This document shows, piece by piece, positions 10,598 to 22,424 of a DNA stretch of 64,000 bases. Both the position numbers and the translations under genes were made by a program. The DNA comes from Magnaporthiopsis rhizophila (lineage: Eukaryota; Ascomycota; Sordariomycetes; Magnaporthales; Magnaporthaceae), in the NCBI GenBank assembly GCA_003049465.1, contig PYSS01000007.1, positions 124,001 to 188,000 on the forward strand, in the 5' to 3' direction. Under the pieces are notes generated by a model. It was not told the origin of the DNA. It saw only the letters and a program-made list of their open reading frames with translations, and did no database searches. How positions within the stretch are numbered: position 1 is the stretch's first letter; every line of letters begins with the position of its first letter.

Positions 10598-13500
10598 TCA
10601 CGTTCCCCGCCATTTGCCGAACTTGCGGTACTTCTCATACAGGTCCTTCCAAATAGCCCTGCCGCTCGAGTCCATGGCGTCGGCCATGACCCTGCGCAGG
10701 TCCGGCGGCGTGATGTCGAGGATCGAGTACACGCCAGGGAGGAGCGCCTCCCACACGCCGTGCGGGAAGTTACCCTCCAGCTGTAACTTGATGAAGGCCA
10801 TGACGACGAGGTACATGTACTGCCCGGCCACGCGCTTTGCCGCGTCCGTCGCCGAGTCCAACGTGCTCTGCTGCGAGCGCGCGACCGACGCCACGCTCGG
10901 CTCGCAGACCAGCGTCAGAAGGCGCGCGAAAATCCTCGCGTGCTTCTCCCAGTACGGATACTTGCCTGTCGCGCCCACCGTGACCCCGGATGCCCAGCCT
11001 TGGCGATCAGAATCATAAGGGTGGCGGATGAGGCACGAGAGGAGAGACTGCAGGGTGGCGACGAGAAGGTGCAGGTGGCCATCCAGACGGCGGCGGTGAC
11101 GCTTTAGGACCGCCTCGGCCAGCAGGCATAGCCATTCGTACGTCTGCGCCGAGCGCCGGACGACCTCAGTCCCAGGACTGTCCGGCGAGCAGAGCAGGCA
11201 TATGCTGCCCAGCGTGTGCTCCACATTCCACTGCGTGACTGATGCTGATTTCCCGTCCAGCAGAGAGTGGCTTGCCCGCGCGGCATCGACAAAGTCCGCC
11301 AGAGATTCCGGCTGTGCCAGAAGCTGCGCTAGTGCGCTCTGCGCTATACTGAGGTCAACTGCGGCTTCGGGAGGGCAGGCGGCTGTAGAGAGAACATCTT
11401 GTTAGATGCAATCCGCAGCGTAACGGGAACTTATGGTACTAACCGTTGATCTGCTTCAAGGCGAGCCGGGCAGTGAGCAGCTGTTCTGGCCGAGCAGATG
11501 ACTGCCGCAGTTGCGCCGTCACCTTTCGAAGCAGGCCCACTTTCGCCACGTCTCCTTCGGCATCAACCAAGCCTCGCACCCTGGCAAGGCTCAGCTCCCT
11601 GTCAGAGGGGTCCTCCTGATCGGCCGCTGGGTGCAGGCCAAGACGATCGCTGAGGAGCGATGCAAGAAGTGAGCCAAGCTCAGGATCGACAAGACGAACC
11701 ACCGGATAGACAGATGCCATCTTCTCTCGCAGCGGCATGAGAGACGCTTCAAGTTCAGGGCCCCAACATGCACCAGACGCCGACAGAGCTGTGCGTAGCT
11801 CAAAGAGGGATTCCGCATCTGCCTTTACCTTCTTCTTCTTCTCCCTCTTTTTCATAGCGTCAAAGAAGCTCGCCATGGCTTCTGTCACCAGGCGGCAAAG
11901 CTCCCTGGTAGCCTCGTCTATGCAAGTCACCTCTCGGGTGAAGTGCTTCGAGGGGCCAAGCTGATTTATGGATGAGACAAACACAGAGAGAAGTGTGAGG
12001 GCCACAGGGCTGCCGTCATCGTGTCGCTGTTTCTGGCTGTGTTCGGACAATACTGGCCATATCTCTTGGATATACGCCAGCTCTCGCGGCCCGCAGGAGA
12101 CCGTCATTTGCCTATTTGTTTTTTAGCGTCCGCACTCACGCACCGTCCAGAGTGTCATCGCCTTGGACGTTCTTACCCAAGTGTTAAGCGAGCCAGTTCC
12201 TCGAATAGTTTGAAGGCGGCAGCCTCGGCATCACAAACGCGCCCCGAATGTGACTTCTCGCGCTTGGAGGCACGAGGAGCAACACGGGAGCCTAGCTCAA
12301 GGAGCCCACGGAAGCTCAACTCCTGCTCGTGATTGTTAGCCATCACACTGTAGAGATGCAGGCACCCGTAGGGAGATGAAGAGAGCGAAGGGAGCGTACA
12401 GGACAGAGCGTAGGCTTCACTCTCATCATCTGGACCATGGCGCCTAGTGCGCTTTCCCTAAAGGCCTCTCCATCTTCAGGAGATGCAGGCTGCTTCAGGG
12501 ATAAATTGAACAGACTTGACACGATCCGTTCCCGGTCGATCCGAGAAAGGCATTCGCCAGGTAGTCTGACCAAGAAACCTGTTGTAGCCCCGCCTCGAAG
12601 ATCCAAGACAGACAGAACGTTGATGATAGGGTCGACAAGAGTCCTCACTAGCAAGTGGGCAGTTGACGCCCAGTCAGAAACAGCTCTATCCTAACATCAC
12701 CGTTCTATGTTGTGAGATGCGCATTGTCAATAGCAGGGTCGGCTTACAGGATGACTTCTCGTGGTGTATAGCACTCATTGAATTAATCAAACCCATAGAG
12801 CATAAGTGATGGCAGGCTTGGGCGTCACCATCCGCCGCGATATCTATGCTGCAGATAGACTGCAGCACGGCAGCCGCGAACTCAGGGGGCGCGTCGACCG
12901 AGGGCACGGGGAAGATTCTGCGCAAATTAGCATATTGCCCATCGGAGAGTTTTGGGTGACTGATGGGAGGCATGAAACGCACGAGACAAGTCTGGGGAAC
13001 CACAACAATACCCAGACAACATAGGTGGTTGCTGATATGCAGCTTAGTTGGAATGGACGGAACGGATCGGCACCAGCCACATCCTGGGTCGGTTCTGGGC
13101 AGAATGCAAGCAGAGGGTCGTGACAGTCAAGGCCGGTATGGCGAAGCTCGATATTGAGCCGGTCCAAGAAGAGGGGAAGGGTCGATTCAGGGTCGGCCGT
13201 AGACCCGTCACCGACGTAAGACGACGACCAGGCCGCGGCGGCACAACGGAAAGCGTCAAATATCGCCGGATCCGAAGTCCGCGCGCCCTTCTTCCCCATA
13301 ACCTTGTCCAGGGCCTTGACTACACGACGACCTAGGCCATCTTCTCGCGTCACCAGTCCCCAAGTGAATGCTTTGGATGCAATTCTCCACTGCGCGGCCG
13401 ATGCCACGCCCATGTAGAACGGGATGGGATCTGTCCACACCATCTTAAACAAGGCCTGAGCAGCAGCGTCGATAAAATCTTCTGCAGTGATGCCCTGGCA

Positions 13501-15165
13501 GATTGCATCGCAGACGATGACTCGAGCGGCCCGCGCCGATGGACTCTTCGCTTCGGCTAGGTCGTTGATCAGGCCAATGAGTTGTTTGGTTGTCAATGCC
13601 TGCTGTATAAAGCCCGAGATTGCCGAAGTGACTCGGACATCGAACCAGAATACATTGGTAGGAGACGTCCCGAGGGAAGCAGACTTTGTGAAGCATTCCG
13701 TAAGGCTGTTGGACCACTGGTTGATAAACCTTGGGAACTCTCTCGCCTTCACAGAGGCGCTAGCAAGCGAGAGCATCATAGAGCAAAGAGAATCGTGATC
13801 GCCGTCATCAACGGTCGACGAGTGGGGGGCACGCCCCATGATCTCAGACAGCAGGTTTCTTCCCTGTTCGGACGCAAGAAAGACATCTGCGTCACACTCT
13901 GCCAGGGCAGACACCAGAGCCCAGTCCACGCTCTCGTTGCCCACGGCGTAGTGCTCGCATATGGACCGCAGCGAGGCCAGAGCTGGTGTGCAGCCATGCG
14001 CCAGTGCCATCCCCAGCAGCTGCTTCATGACGGCATTTCTCTCCACGGGGTCCAGAGAACGCAGGGGAGCCTCGAGGAGATCGAACACGGCCTCGAGCCA
14101 CTCCTTGTTGTCCCTGTTCGTGCTGGTCCCACCAATGACGCGCGGGGTTTCCAGCGCCAGGAGGAAAATGACCGGAGACAGTACTGCGGCCTGCAGACTG
14201 TGCAGCCTGACTGGAGTGCCAATGACTTCGGTGCGCTTCTGGTTCAGGAACTCGGACCGTGCAGACATGGTGAAGTTCCTAATCATCAGACGCTTGAGAT
14301 CCCTAGCCCAGGCGACGCTAATCTCCCGGCTCAAACCTAGCGAGAGAGAGGAGCTACCGCCGTCAGGCAGTTTTGCCAGCATGAGGCAGCAGTCCCCGGA
14401 GGTGTGGATGGCAAATTGGAGAGCGTCGCTGGTCTTGTGTAAGTGCAGCTCCCACAGCTCGGCCGCCGTGCGGATCCACGACTGCTGACCCTCAAACGTG
14501 TCGACCGCGTCTTGGCTCTTGATGGCGAGGTTGCAGATGGCCAGCAGCGGCGACAAGATGGCGATGGCCTCGGCGGCTGGGGCGCGAAAAAGGGCCTTGA
14601 TATGCTCGGCCCCAGCTCTCTCGCTGGCGGGAGGACTGGCGTCCGTGGGGGCAACCCTAGACAGCAGGACGCCAAGGGCTGCGAACAGCGACTCGGCCGA
14701 CTCGAGGCAGCCTCTGGGACGCCGTAGAGCATCGAGATCAAAGGGTGCCATGGGTGATCTCTTGCGCTTCAGGGAGTCCTTGGGGGCCCTGGCCGTCGTG
14801 TCTGGCCGCGCCGCAGCGCCGGCCTCGGGCCCATGCGGCGTGGACAGGTCCTTTGCCGTCTGCTGGAGTATGGCGACGAAGCGCCGGTCCGCGAGGGCCT
14901 TGGCCAGTGAGAAAAGGGGAGTGCGGGCAAACAAGCATCCCAAGATGGCCCATGTTAGGGGGTACCGACGGAGCGTCTCGGCATCGGGCGAGGGCCCGTT
15001 CATGGCCTTGAGCAGCCATCTGAGGATCACCTTCTCCGTGGCGTGAGATCCGCCCGAGACGCATCCTGTCAAAGCGTGCCACAACTCCTCGAGCTTCCGG
15101 GCCATCTGCCCGGAAGACCCTTGGTCTAACGCGGCGGTTAGCCTCAGAAGGGAGGTGGCCTCCAT
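10598..15165 (-). CDS. URB2: Urb2/Npa2-type nucleolar pre-ribosome assembly protein
   Basis: Large helical-repeat protein of early pre-60S particles required for 27S pre-rRNA processing in yeast. Six exons: 15165-12983, 12917-12748, 12683-12400, 12322-12177, 12111-11444 and 11382-10598, giving 1411 residues, close to the family size. The recognisable part is the C-terminal Urb2 domain: PHGVWEALLPGVYSILDITP and the end DLYEKYRKFGKWRGT. Intron 1 (65 bases, branch TGCTAAT), intron 3 (77, branch GCTAAC), intron 4 (65) and intron 5 (61) have good signals. For intron 2 (12747-12684) the donor GTAAGC is clear, but the acceptor used here ends in GAG, and an alternative at a TAG further downstream would remove about 12 residues. 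A Lys-rich patch (KKREKKKKVK) in exon 5 could be a nuclear signal. Confidence 0.8.
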
Positions 15166-15831
15166 AGTTAGAATGGTGGAGAGGAGGACGGGTGTCCTCC
15201 AAGGCCGTCGTGGTCGCTTTCCTTTTTTCTCTTTCTTATTTTTTTATACTGCTTTTTCTTTCTCGTTTTTGTTGATTGTCCTGTGTCTCTTCTCGGCGGC
15301 AACCAATTAATCGAGGCTTCAATGCCGCCGCCGCCGCTGCCGCCGAGTTTCTTTTTTTTCAGCCTTTCTAATGTGAGCTTGATTCAAAGTTCTTTGCGGT
15401 TTGGTTTTTGCTTTTTTTTTCTTCCTTTCGTTTTTCTTTAATCTTCTTATTCTCCTTCTTTTTCCTTTTCTTTTTACCTTTCTTTTTTTTCCTTTTTCTT
15501 TCCTCTCACAAACCACTGAATGCAGACAGGGGTTGGGCCAAAGAAAGTCGCGAATGAAAAAATTCTGCCGCGCTCGGCACTAAAATCTACCCCACACCGC
15601 CTTCGTCATTCCCCTGTAGACTGGCAGAGCTCTAGAAGAACATGGCGGCACGGCAATTCCCGATTTCTTAACGGCCCGACCACTCCCACAATCACCACGA
15701 CCTTCCCACCAGCAACGAACGGAAACCGAGCGATTGGCGCAATTGAGGTAGGGCGAGGGCATCATGACCATCTGCGGAATGAATCCAATGGCTGACTGAG
15801 ACTCCCCCGCGATAGCGAACCGCCGGTCAAC
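15166..15831. other. Divergent promoter region, URB2 / MIC10
   Basis: 666 bases between outward-pointing start codons. The stretch 15225-15510 is strikingly pyrimidine-rich on the plus strand (C/T runs with TTTC and CTTT blocks), interrupted by a short CCG-repeat patch near 15322-15345. No gene. Confidence 0.6.
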
Positions 15832-16231
15832 ATGTCAGAGACCTCGCTCCCTCCCAAACGCTCCCTCGCCGTCTCGCGGCCCGTCAGCGAGGCGCTTCTC
15901 AACGAGAAGGTACGGACAGATGAACGGATCGATGGATGGATATCCCCCGCTTGACCAACCCCTCGGCTCTGACCCGCATCGCCTCTGTTCCCGCCTGACG
16001 CTGCCTTTGCTAACGCGATGAACGCCCGATGCCCAGTGGGACCACTGCCTGTCGAACCTCCTTATCAAGTCGACCCTCGGCCTCGGCTTCGGCGTGGTGT
16101 TCTCGGTGCTCCTGTTCAAGCGCAGGGCATGGCCCGCATTTGTCGGCACCGGCTTCGGTGCTGGTCGGGCCTACGAGGAGTGCAATTACAATCTGAAAAT
16201 GGCATCCAGGGAGATCCGCAAGCAGGCGTAA
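15832..16231 (+). CDS. MIC10: MICOS complex subunit Mic10
   Basis: Small inner mitochondrial membrane protein whose oligomers bend the membrane at crista junctions. Exons 15832-15909 and 16037-16231 encode 90 residues, the expected size. After the intron the protein reads W-D-H-C-L-S-N-L-L-I-K, the family signature, followed by two membrane segments carrying glycine-rich oligomerisation motifs: G-L-G-F-G in the first and G-T-G-F-G-A-G in the second, separated by a positive loop (F-K-R-R-A-W-P). The tail is short and basic. The first exon (MSETSLPPKRSLAVSR...) is a short matrix/intermembrane-space N terminus. It shares a promoter region with URB2 and is convergent with the Smr gene. Confidence 0.95.
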
Positions 16232-16752
16232 CGAGCTTCGAGCTCGGTACGGCCGAGCAGCCGTCGCCACCATCCCGGCCCTGATTCGAAGTGGTAGATG
16301 GGCACCGAGCCACATGTGTACCAGTTTAGGCGCCGGGGCAAAGCAAGTGGCACACAGGACCTGTTCACGCGTCCGCCTGGGCCACAAAGCGGACCATGGG
16401 CAAGACAAGGGGTCTGGTGGAAGGACGGATGGATGACGTTTACGCTACCCTGTCCAGGCCACGGTTCTCCGAGCTGCTCGCTACTCAACGACCTGAGGAG
16501 GTGTGACATTGCCTCCACCTTGACTGTATAATTCTGATAGATTTGTGACGATGGGCGAAAAAAAACACCACACCAAGTACCACTCTCTCGTCCGAAGACC
16601 TCCCGCCCATATGCATATATATCTCTCGACTTATAGAGCTGAGGGCCCAGCCTCCTTCAAATATGCCCATATGCCATATGACATAAATCGTTTGCATAAG
16701 CCGTCCAGAGTTGGAATCCGGTATAGACTTGTGTTGCGCGGAGACCACATCG
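16232..16752. other. Convergent 3' flanks of MIC10 and the Smr gene
   Basis: Non-coding 521 bases between two converging stop codons, with an A-rich patch at 16560-16566 and repeated ATATGC/CATATG elements near 16610-16680. No gene seen. Confidence 0.5.
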
Positions 16753-17709
16753 TCACATGACAATGCAACAGGGCAACTTCTTGAGAAGGATTCCGACCAG
16801 GTCGTCATCCTGTTGTTGCTGCTGTTGGTGGTGATGTTGTTGTTGCGACTGGTGGTGGCTTTGATGCTGCTGGTGCTGGGAGTGGCTCGGTCTATGGTGG
16901 CCACCACTCGGAGGCGGGGGTGTGCCGACCTTGGCGCCCGTCAAATCGATGTAAATGCGGCCTTCATTTTCCTCGGTGGCATAGTCCAGGCGGAGCTCGC
17001 GGCAGAGTTTCTCGACACTTGGTTTGATCTTTTGGAGGCGGCCGGCGCTGTGGTTCCCCTTGCCGACGATGACGTGGAGATGGGTCTGCCCGCGAGCCCT
17101 CGCGTCACGGATCCGGGCCTCCAGGATCCTTTCTCCTTCCTCGACAAATTGCCCGTGCAGGTCTATTGTGTCATCTGGGACCCGCTCAGGGGCATTATTC
17201 TCGCGGAAAATATAGTCGGAAGCCTGTCTGTTGTATTTTTCCATTGCGGCCCCGTGCTTTTTGCCCTCGTCCGACAGACGCTTGGCCTCGGCGCCATCCC
17301 CTCTGTTGTAGGCTTCCCGGGACTGTCAGGGATACCGGGGGCGGCGGGAAAGACCACCAATGGGGCCGTCAAGTTAACGTCTTGGGAAGCAACAGGAAGC
17401 TGCATTTCATGTAATCCAACGGCACCTCGACGCAGCGTTCCCACAAAGTACCGAGCGTCCTGCCTCATGTGTTTGTGTCACAGCATGGGAGCAGGTGCAG
17501 ATGGTGAACGAAAACGTACCCGCTCGAAGCATGAACCGCGCTTGGCTGCTTCCTGCCGTGCAAGATCCCGGAGACGGTCATATTCGGCCTCGACGTCGTC
17601 GCCGACGCTGTGGTTGAAGGCTAACAGGTGGGTAGTTTCGAACCCGTTATTAGTAACATTAATATCAACGTTGCACTGGTGCATGCTTCTCCGATCTAAT
17701 ATACGACAT
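16753..17709 (-). CDS. DUF1771-Smr domain protein with C-terminal CaaX-like box
   Basis: Smr domains bind nucleic acid and in several families cut RNA; eukaryotic DUF1771-Smr proteins act in mRNA quality control (Cue2/N4BP2 type). Exons 17709-17670, 17620-17520 and 17322-16753 give 236 residues, with introns of 49 bases (branch ACTAATAAC) and 197 bases. Residues about 25-88 are the charged DUF1771 helix region (EYDRLRDLARQEAAKRGSCF). Residues about 99-175 are the Smr domain, with DLHGQ at 101-105 and the nucleic-acid-binding V-I-V-G-K-G-N-H-S at 131-139. A Pro then His/Gln-rich linker follows (183-218). The last residues are L-P-C-C-I-V-M, a farnesylation-type CaaX sequence with an extra upstream Cys. 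No ubiquitin-binding CUE domain is present. Confidence 0.88.
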
Positions 17710-20700
17710 TCTGCCTGCCCGGCGGGAAAGGTTGCGCTGGCTACGAGGAGAAAGGGAAGGGAGCTTGGGAATGAATGATGTGACGACGTGGGAAGCTTCA
17801 GTCTTGGGTTGGAACCGACGCAGCCTACGGGCCGGGCCGAAACTCACATGGACCTCCCAGACCAGTTAAAGGGATTGACATGGCGGGTATCGGACACTGA
17901 ACTCGTCGTGATGTCGGCGTTGGGCGGGTGGTGGGAGCAGAGGGCAGTAAAACGGACTGTCATCCCATCTAGCGGTGGCACGGCAATTACATAGCAGACC
18001 GCCAACATAGGCGCCGGACTTATCCAGGTTGCGGTGAGTGTGACCAACAACACAGGCGGCACCGCCGTCCTTGATTGGCTCCAGCCTTGCTTGCGTTGGG
18101 CCACTTGAGCTAACGCACAACGCCAAGTGTGCGGAACGCTGGCGATGCACGTCACATTCAATTTGATGGGCCACTTGCATATATGGAAGTAAAAGGTGGA
18201 CAGGGTAGATGGGGTTACTCGCGTCCAATAGACCTTGAATGTTCAATAGGCTGACCTGCGTCATCCCGTACTACCACCTATCTCGGGGTACACGGGGCCT
18301 ACAGGGCTGTAGGCACGGATGTAGATAATTCCACACGGCCTTTTCAACCCTGCCAATGAACATGTCCAAGCAAACCTCTCACCAAACGAGGAGATGAGGC
18401 CAAAGCCATGTACGTAGGTGGCACTCATCACCTATCTAACTAAAAGAAGCAACCTCTACGAGAGGATACTGATAGCCAAGCAACTATCGCCATGGGGGGT
18501 GTCTTATGGGTGCGTTAGGGCCTTCCAGAACAAACACGGCAGGATCAGGCGACACGGAAACGCATCCTTCTCGCAACACCCGGACGCCAGGCTGTCGGGG
18601 AAACGAATCTGATGCAATCAAATCAAGGACGGAGATCCACCCCATAGACGTCGCAGTTTAAGGTTTCCTTGCCCGGGTCTCCAGGAGGGCGGAAACTTGG
18701 CGGGCGGAAACTTGGCGGGCGGACGAACCGGCAACCTTGCCAGCCAGCCGAGAGAGGGGCCCGTGTGCGTGCGGCTTGGGATGCCCGGCATTGCGGCCTC
18801 AGCCTCAGTTGTTCATGTTCTTTTTAGCTGCGTCTTTAGCAGGGAGCCTGGCACCTGTCCATTGCGAGTTTGACTGCAAGAAGATCCGGTCTGCCTGTGA
18901 AGACGCGCAGCATCATATGCAGCCGCTTTAGCTGCCTGAGTCCCCCGCCCCCGCTCGGACTTGCCAGGCTTGTCAGGCTGGTTTAACGATAGTCTGGGGG
19001 TTTTTTTTTTTGTTTTTTTTTTCTTTCTTTGTCTACGTAGTGTTGCTGCAGTCTTCAGCTCGGTCCTCCGTGCATTCCAGGTGCACAACGGACTTTTTTC
19101 CATGCATGGATTCAATTCGACCCCCTGATTCAGACTCTTTGACCCGCCATGGACCCCCTGTTATTTATCACCTGAGCCGCCAGTGGCCCTTTCGCGCCAC
19201 CATTCAGTGCCTTGTTTTCTGTTTCCCCTCCTTCTCCTTGGCTCTTCATAATGTTTCCAACATTGATTTTGTTCGGTTCCTCGCCAATTACTCCATCTAG
19301 AAACCTTTGGGTTATTCTCCGACCAGCCAGCCCCTGGCACTAAGATTTAATCCGAGCGCTGAAGTGATGATTTTTCACAAAGGGATGGTGTGGAAAAAAG
19401 GTCCTGCTCGATTCAGCTGGGCCAATAACAGCAGGGGTCTCCACAGGCCGCACCACCTGCCCGCCCGTGCCCCTGTCCGCCTTTTCCTGCCTGCCCCAGC
19501 CCCATTAAAGGCCAAGCAGGGTTATGGATGGAGAAGCAAATAACCCACAGCGCGCATGCGCCCGACTTTCGTGCGCATGCATGAGAAGCGCGGTCTTGCT
19601 ATTCAACTGACATCCATCGCCAGGGGATGTGATGTGCGAATTTTGAAAGATTTAGCGGGGAAATAACGTGATCTGGACGAGAATAATCCGATGGAAGAAG
19701 GTCAGAAAAGAGAATAAAGAGAGAAAGCGAGGCTCCAATGCTTGCAGTGACATCCAAATATGCAAGATGCAGGTACCGACATCCGTGAATATCCACCCAA
19801 ACTACTGGGACTAGTAGGTTCCTTGGCTGGTATGTGCCTAGTTTGGCAAGGCACCGGACCGGGATCAGGTCTCCAGTGGCTATACTTGCTGACGATATCG
19901 CGTTGCATTTGCGGTATAGGTGCATAGATTCAAGAGTTTGGGAGATGGGGGTGGTGATAGTCGGTGCACCTAGTGCTTGCCCGTCGAAGGGGGCTATGAT
20001 TTGGAATGGCTCTCCCACGTGCCAGCGTGGTGCAGTGCGCGGGATGCCCTCCCAAACATCAAGCAAGCCTGGAAGCTTCGCGCAATGGAACGTCCACTGC
20101 CCCCGGCGCACTGCTCCGAGGTGGGCGCGCGCAGGCACGGGCGTGAACAATGAGGTGGGCAAGGTGTGGGCTGCCCTGGTTCGCGTCGTGACGGCTTCGG
20201 CGTCGCGATATTTGATCTCGGCAATGGAGCGACAGCGCAGCTGATGAGATGAGTTTGGGTGGAGGCCGGCCTGGGACATTGCAATTGGAGGTCCCCACAC
20301 TGGGGGTACAGAGGCGGCGGCTGGGGCCTACGATTGGCTCGGGACGGACGGGCCCATGCAGTCTTTCCCCACCTTCCCAACACTGGGACCTCTGGCTTTT
20401 ACTGGAAAATTGCGGTGGTGCAGCATTGACAGCCAGCGCCAAAGCCATTCCGCCTCCTTTCCCCTTCCCTCCTTCCTCGCCCGTTTCCAGCACTCACGGT
20501 CTTCAACCACGCAACCATCGAGCGGCCACGCCTCGTGGAGACCAAGCATCCATTCCTTTTTCGCACTTGCTTTTTTTTTTTAATCTTCCTGCAACTTCTT
20601 GCTCTCCCTTCTCTCGCTGTTTCTTGATTGTTTTGCCCCTCCGCGCTCCCGCCGTTGATCGACTGCGCATCAGGTTAATCCCTATTGACGACCCACTGCC

Positions 20701-21098
20701 TGCAGGTGCTTGTCTCCCTGGGTAAGTCTCTTCTCAAACCGAGCCACTCCCCAAGGACCTCACTCCCTCGCATCTTTTGGACTTCCACCTCGCGATCCGT
20801 CCCATCCTTTTCCTTCTATCTGCTTCGCGCCGACCTGCGCCACAACTCAGCGCGAAGGCACCGTGCCCCCCAATCGACCAAGGAAGAACGGAAGAGCATC
20901 AGCCAGCGTCACGATCCGATTCGAACGCTGCCTATCTCACATCTCTCGCCCGTGACGGTCGAAATGAGCAGGAGCTCGCGCTAATACATCACACCGACCA
21001 GTTCAACCCGGGAGCATCGGCACGAGCCCCGAACACCTCGCCACGCTCTTCTGCGTCACTCTTGTCTTGTTGACCCGGTCGGGGTTGAATCAGTCAAG
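17710..21098. other. 3.4 kb intergenic region upstream of the Galpha gene
   Basis: Divergent region between the Smr gene and the Galpha gene. It contains a 15-bp tandem repeat (18687-18723), T-rich tracts (about 18999-19027, 20572-20582) and a CT-rich leader from about 20470 to the Galpha start. The longest open frame, minus strand 19599-20300, shows no domain and no supporting splice structure. A long 5' leader or regulatory region for the Galpha gene is the simplest reading. Confidence 0.5.
18687..18723 (+). repeat. 15-bp tandem repeat, about 2.5 copies
   Basis: Unit GGGCGGAAACTTGGC occurs at 18687-18701 and 18702-18716, then a partial copy (GGGCGGA) follows. GC-rich and non-coding, in the long region upstream of the Galpha gene. 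Confidence 0.85.
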
Positions 21099-22424
21099 AT
21101 GGGTTGCGGGATGAGCACGGAGGAGAAGGAGGGCAAGGCCCGGAACGAGGAGATTGAGAATCAGCTCAAGAGGGATCGTCTGCAACAGCGTAACGAGATC
21201 AAGATGCTGCTTCTGGGTAAGTTATCCCTATACGATGGGGCATCATTGCCGCTCCCGCAAATCCCGCATTCGCGCCAGTGACCAGCTGACCCGTTTCCTT
21301 GCCTGCTCTAGGTGCTGGTGAATCTGGAAAGTCGACGATCTTGAAGCAAATGAAGCTCATTCACGAAGGCGGCTACTCCCGGGACGAGCGCGAGTCCTTC
21401 AAGGAGATCATCTTCAGCAATACCGTCCAGTCGATGCGCGTTATTCTGGAGGCCATGGAGTCGCTGGAGCTGCCACTCGAGGACCAGCGGATGGAGTACC
21501 ATGTGCAGACCATCTTCATGCAGCCCGCCCAGATCGAGGGCGATGTCCTGCCGCCCGAGGTTGGAAACGCCATTGAGGCCCTGTGGAAGGACCGCGGCGT
21601 GCAGGAATGCTTCAAGCGATCGAGGGAATACCAGCTGAACGACTCGGCCAGATAGTAAGTTCCCACCCGAGATCTCTCCCTGCTGTCGATTCGGGCATCA
21701 GTCGCTAACATGCAGGTTACAGCTACTTTGACAACATCGCCCGCATCGCTGCACCAGATTACATGCCCAACGACCAGGATGTGCTGAGGTCTCGAGTCAA
21801 GACGACTGGCATCACCGAGACCACCTTCATCATCGGTGACCTGACCTACCGCATGTTCGACGTCGGCGGCCAGCGCTCAGAGCGCAAGAAGTGGATTCAC
21901 TGCTTTGAGAACGTCACCACCATCCTTTTCCTCGTCGCCATATCCGAGTACGACCAGCTGTTGTTCGAGGACGAGACGGTAAATCGCATGCAGGAGGCTC
22001 TGACGCTCTTTGACTCCATCTGTAACTCAAGGTGGTTCATCAAGACGTCCATCATCCTTTTCCTGAACAAGATCGATCGGTTCAAGGAGAAGCTTCCCAT
22101 CAGCCCCATGAAGAACTACTTCCCAGACTATGAGGGTGGCGACGACTACGCGGCCGCTTGCGATTACATCCTCAACCGCTTCGTCAGCCTGAACCAGCAC
22201 GAGACCAAGCAGATCTACACCCACTTCACGTGCGCAACCGACACCACACAGATTCGCTTCGTTATGGCTGCTGTGAACGGTATGAGATGTCCTTTCTCTT
22301 CTCTCGCCGCACCTCGCATGTGGTCCAAGACTAAGCCCACTCGCACCGAACCTTGCTGACCTGTCTTCTCTCGCACTTAGATATCATCATACAGGAGAAT
22401 CTCCGCCTATGCGGTCTCATCTAG
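21099..22424 (+). CDS. gna-1: Group I heterotrimeric G-protein alpha subunit (GNA-1/MagB type)
   Basis: Galpha-i-like subunit that couples seven-transmembrane receptors to adenylate cyclase and MAPK control in filamentous fungi (growth, conidiation, mating and, in pathogens, infection structures). Four exons, 21099-21216, 21312-21654, 21723-22279 and 22381-22424, give 353 residues, the exact family length. N-terminal M-G-C carries the myristoylation/palmitoylation site. Nucleotide motifs are all intact: GAGESGKST (G1), DVGGQRSERKKW (G3, switch II), NKIDRF (G4) and TCATD (G5). The tail C-G-L-I carries the Cys ADP-ribosylated by pertussis toxin in Galpha-i proteins. Intron 1 splits the G1 loop; the last intron splits the codon before D-I-I-I-Q-E-N-L-R-L. 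The whole sequence matches the MagB/CPG-1 class very closely. Confidence 0.98.

Noticed and set aside
19599..20300. A 233-codon open frame on the minus strand upstream of the Galpha gene
   Set aside because: No recognisable domain and no splice-supported extension; overlaps other accidental frames in GC-rich non-coding sequence.
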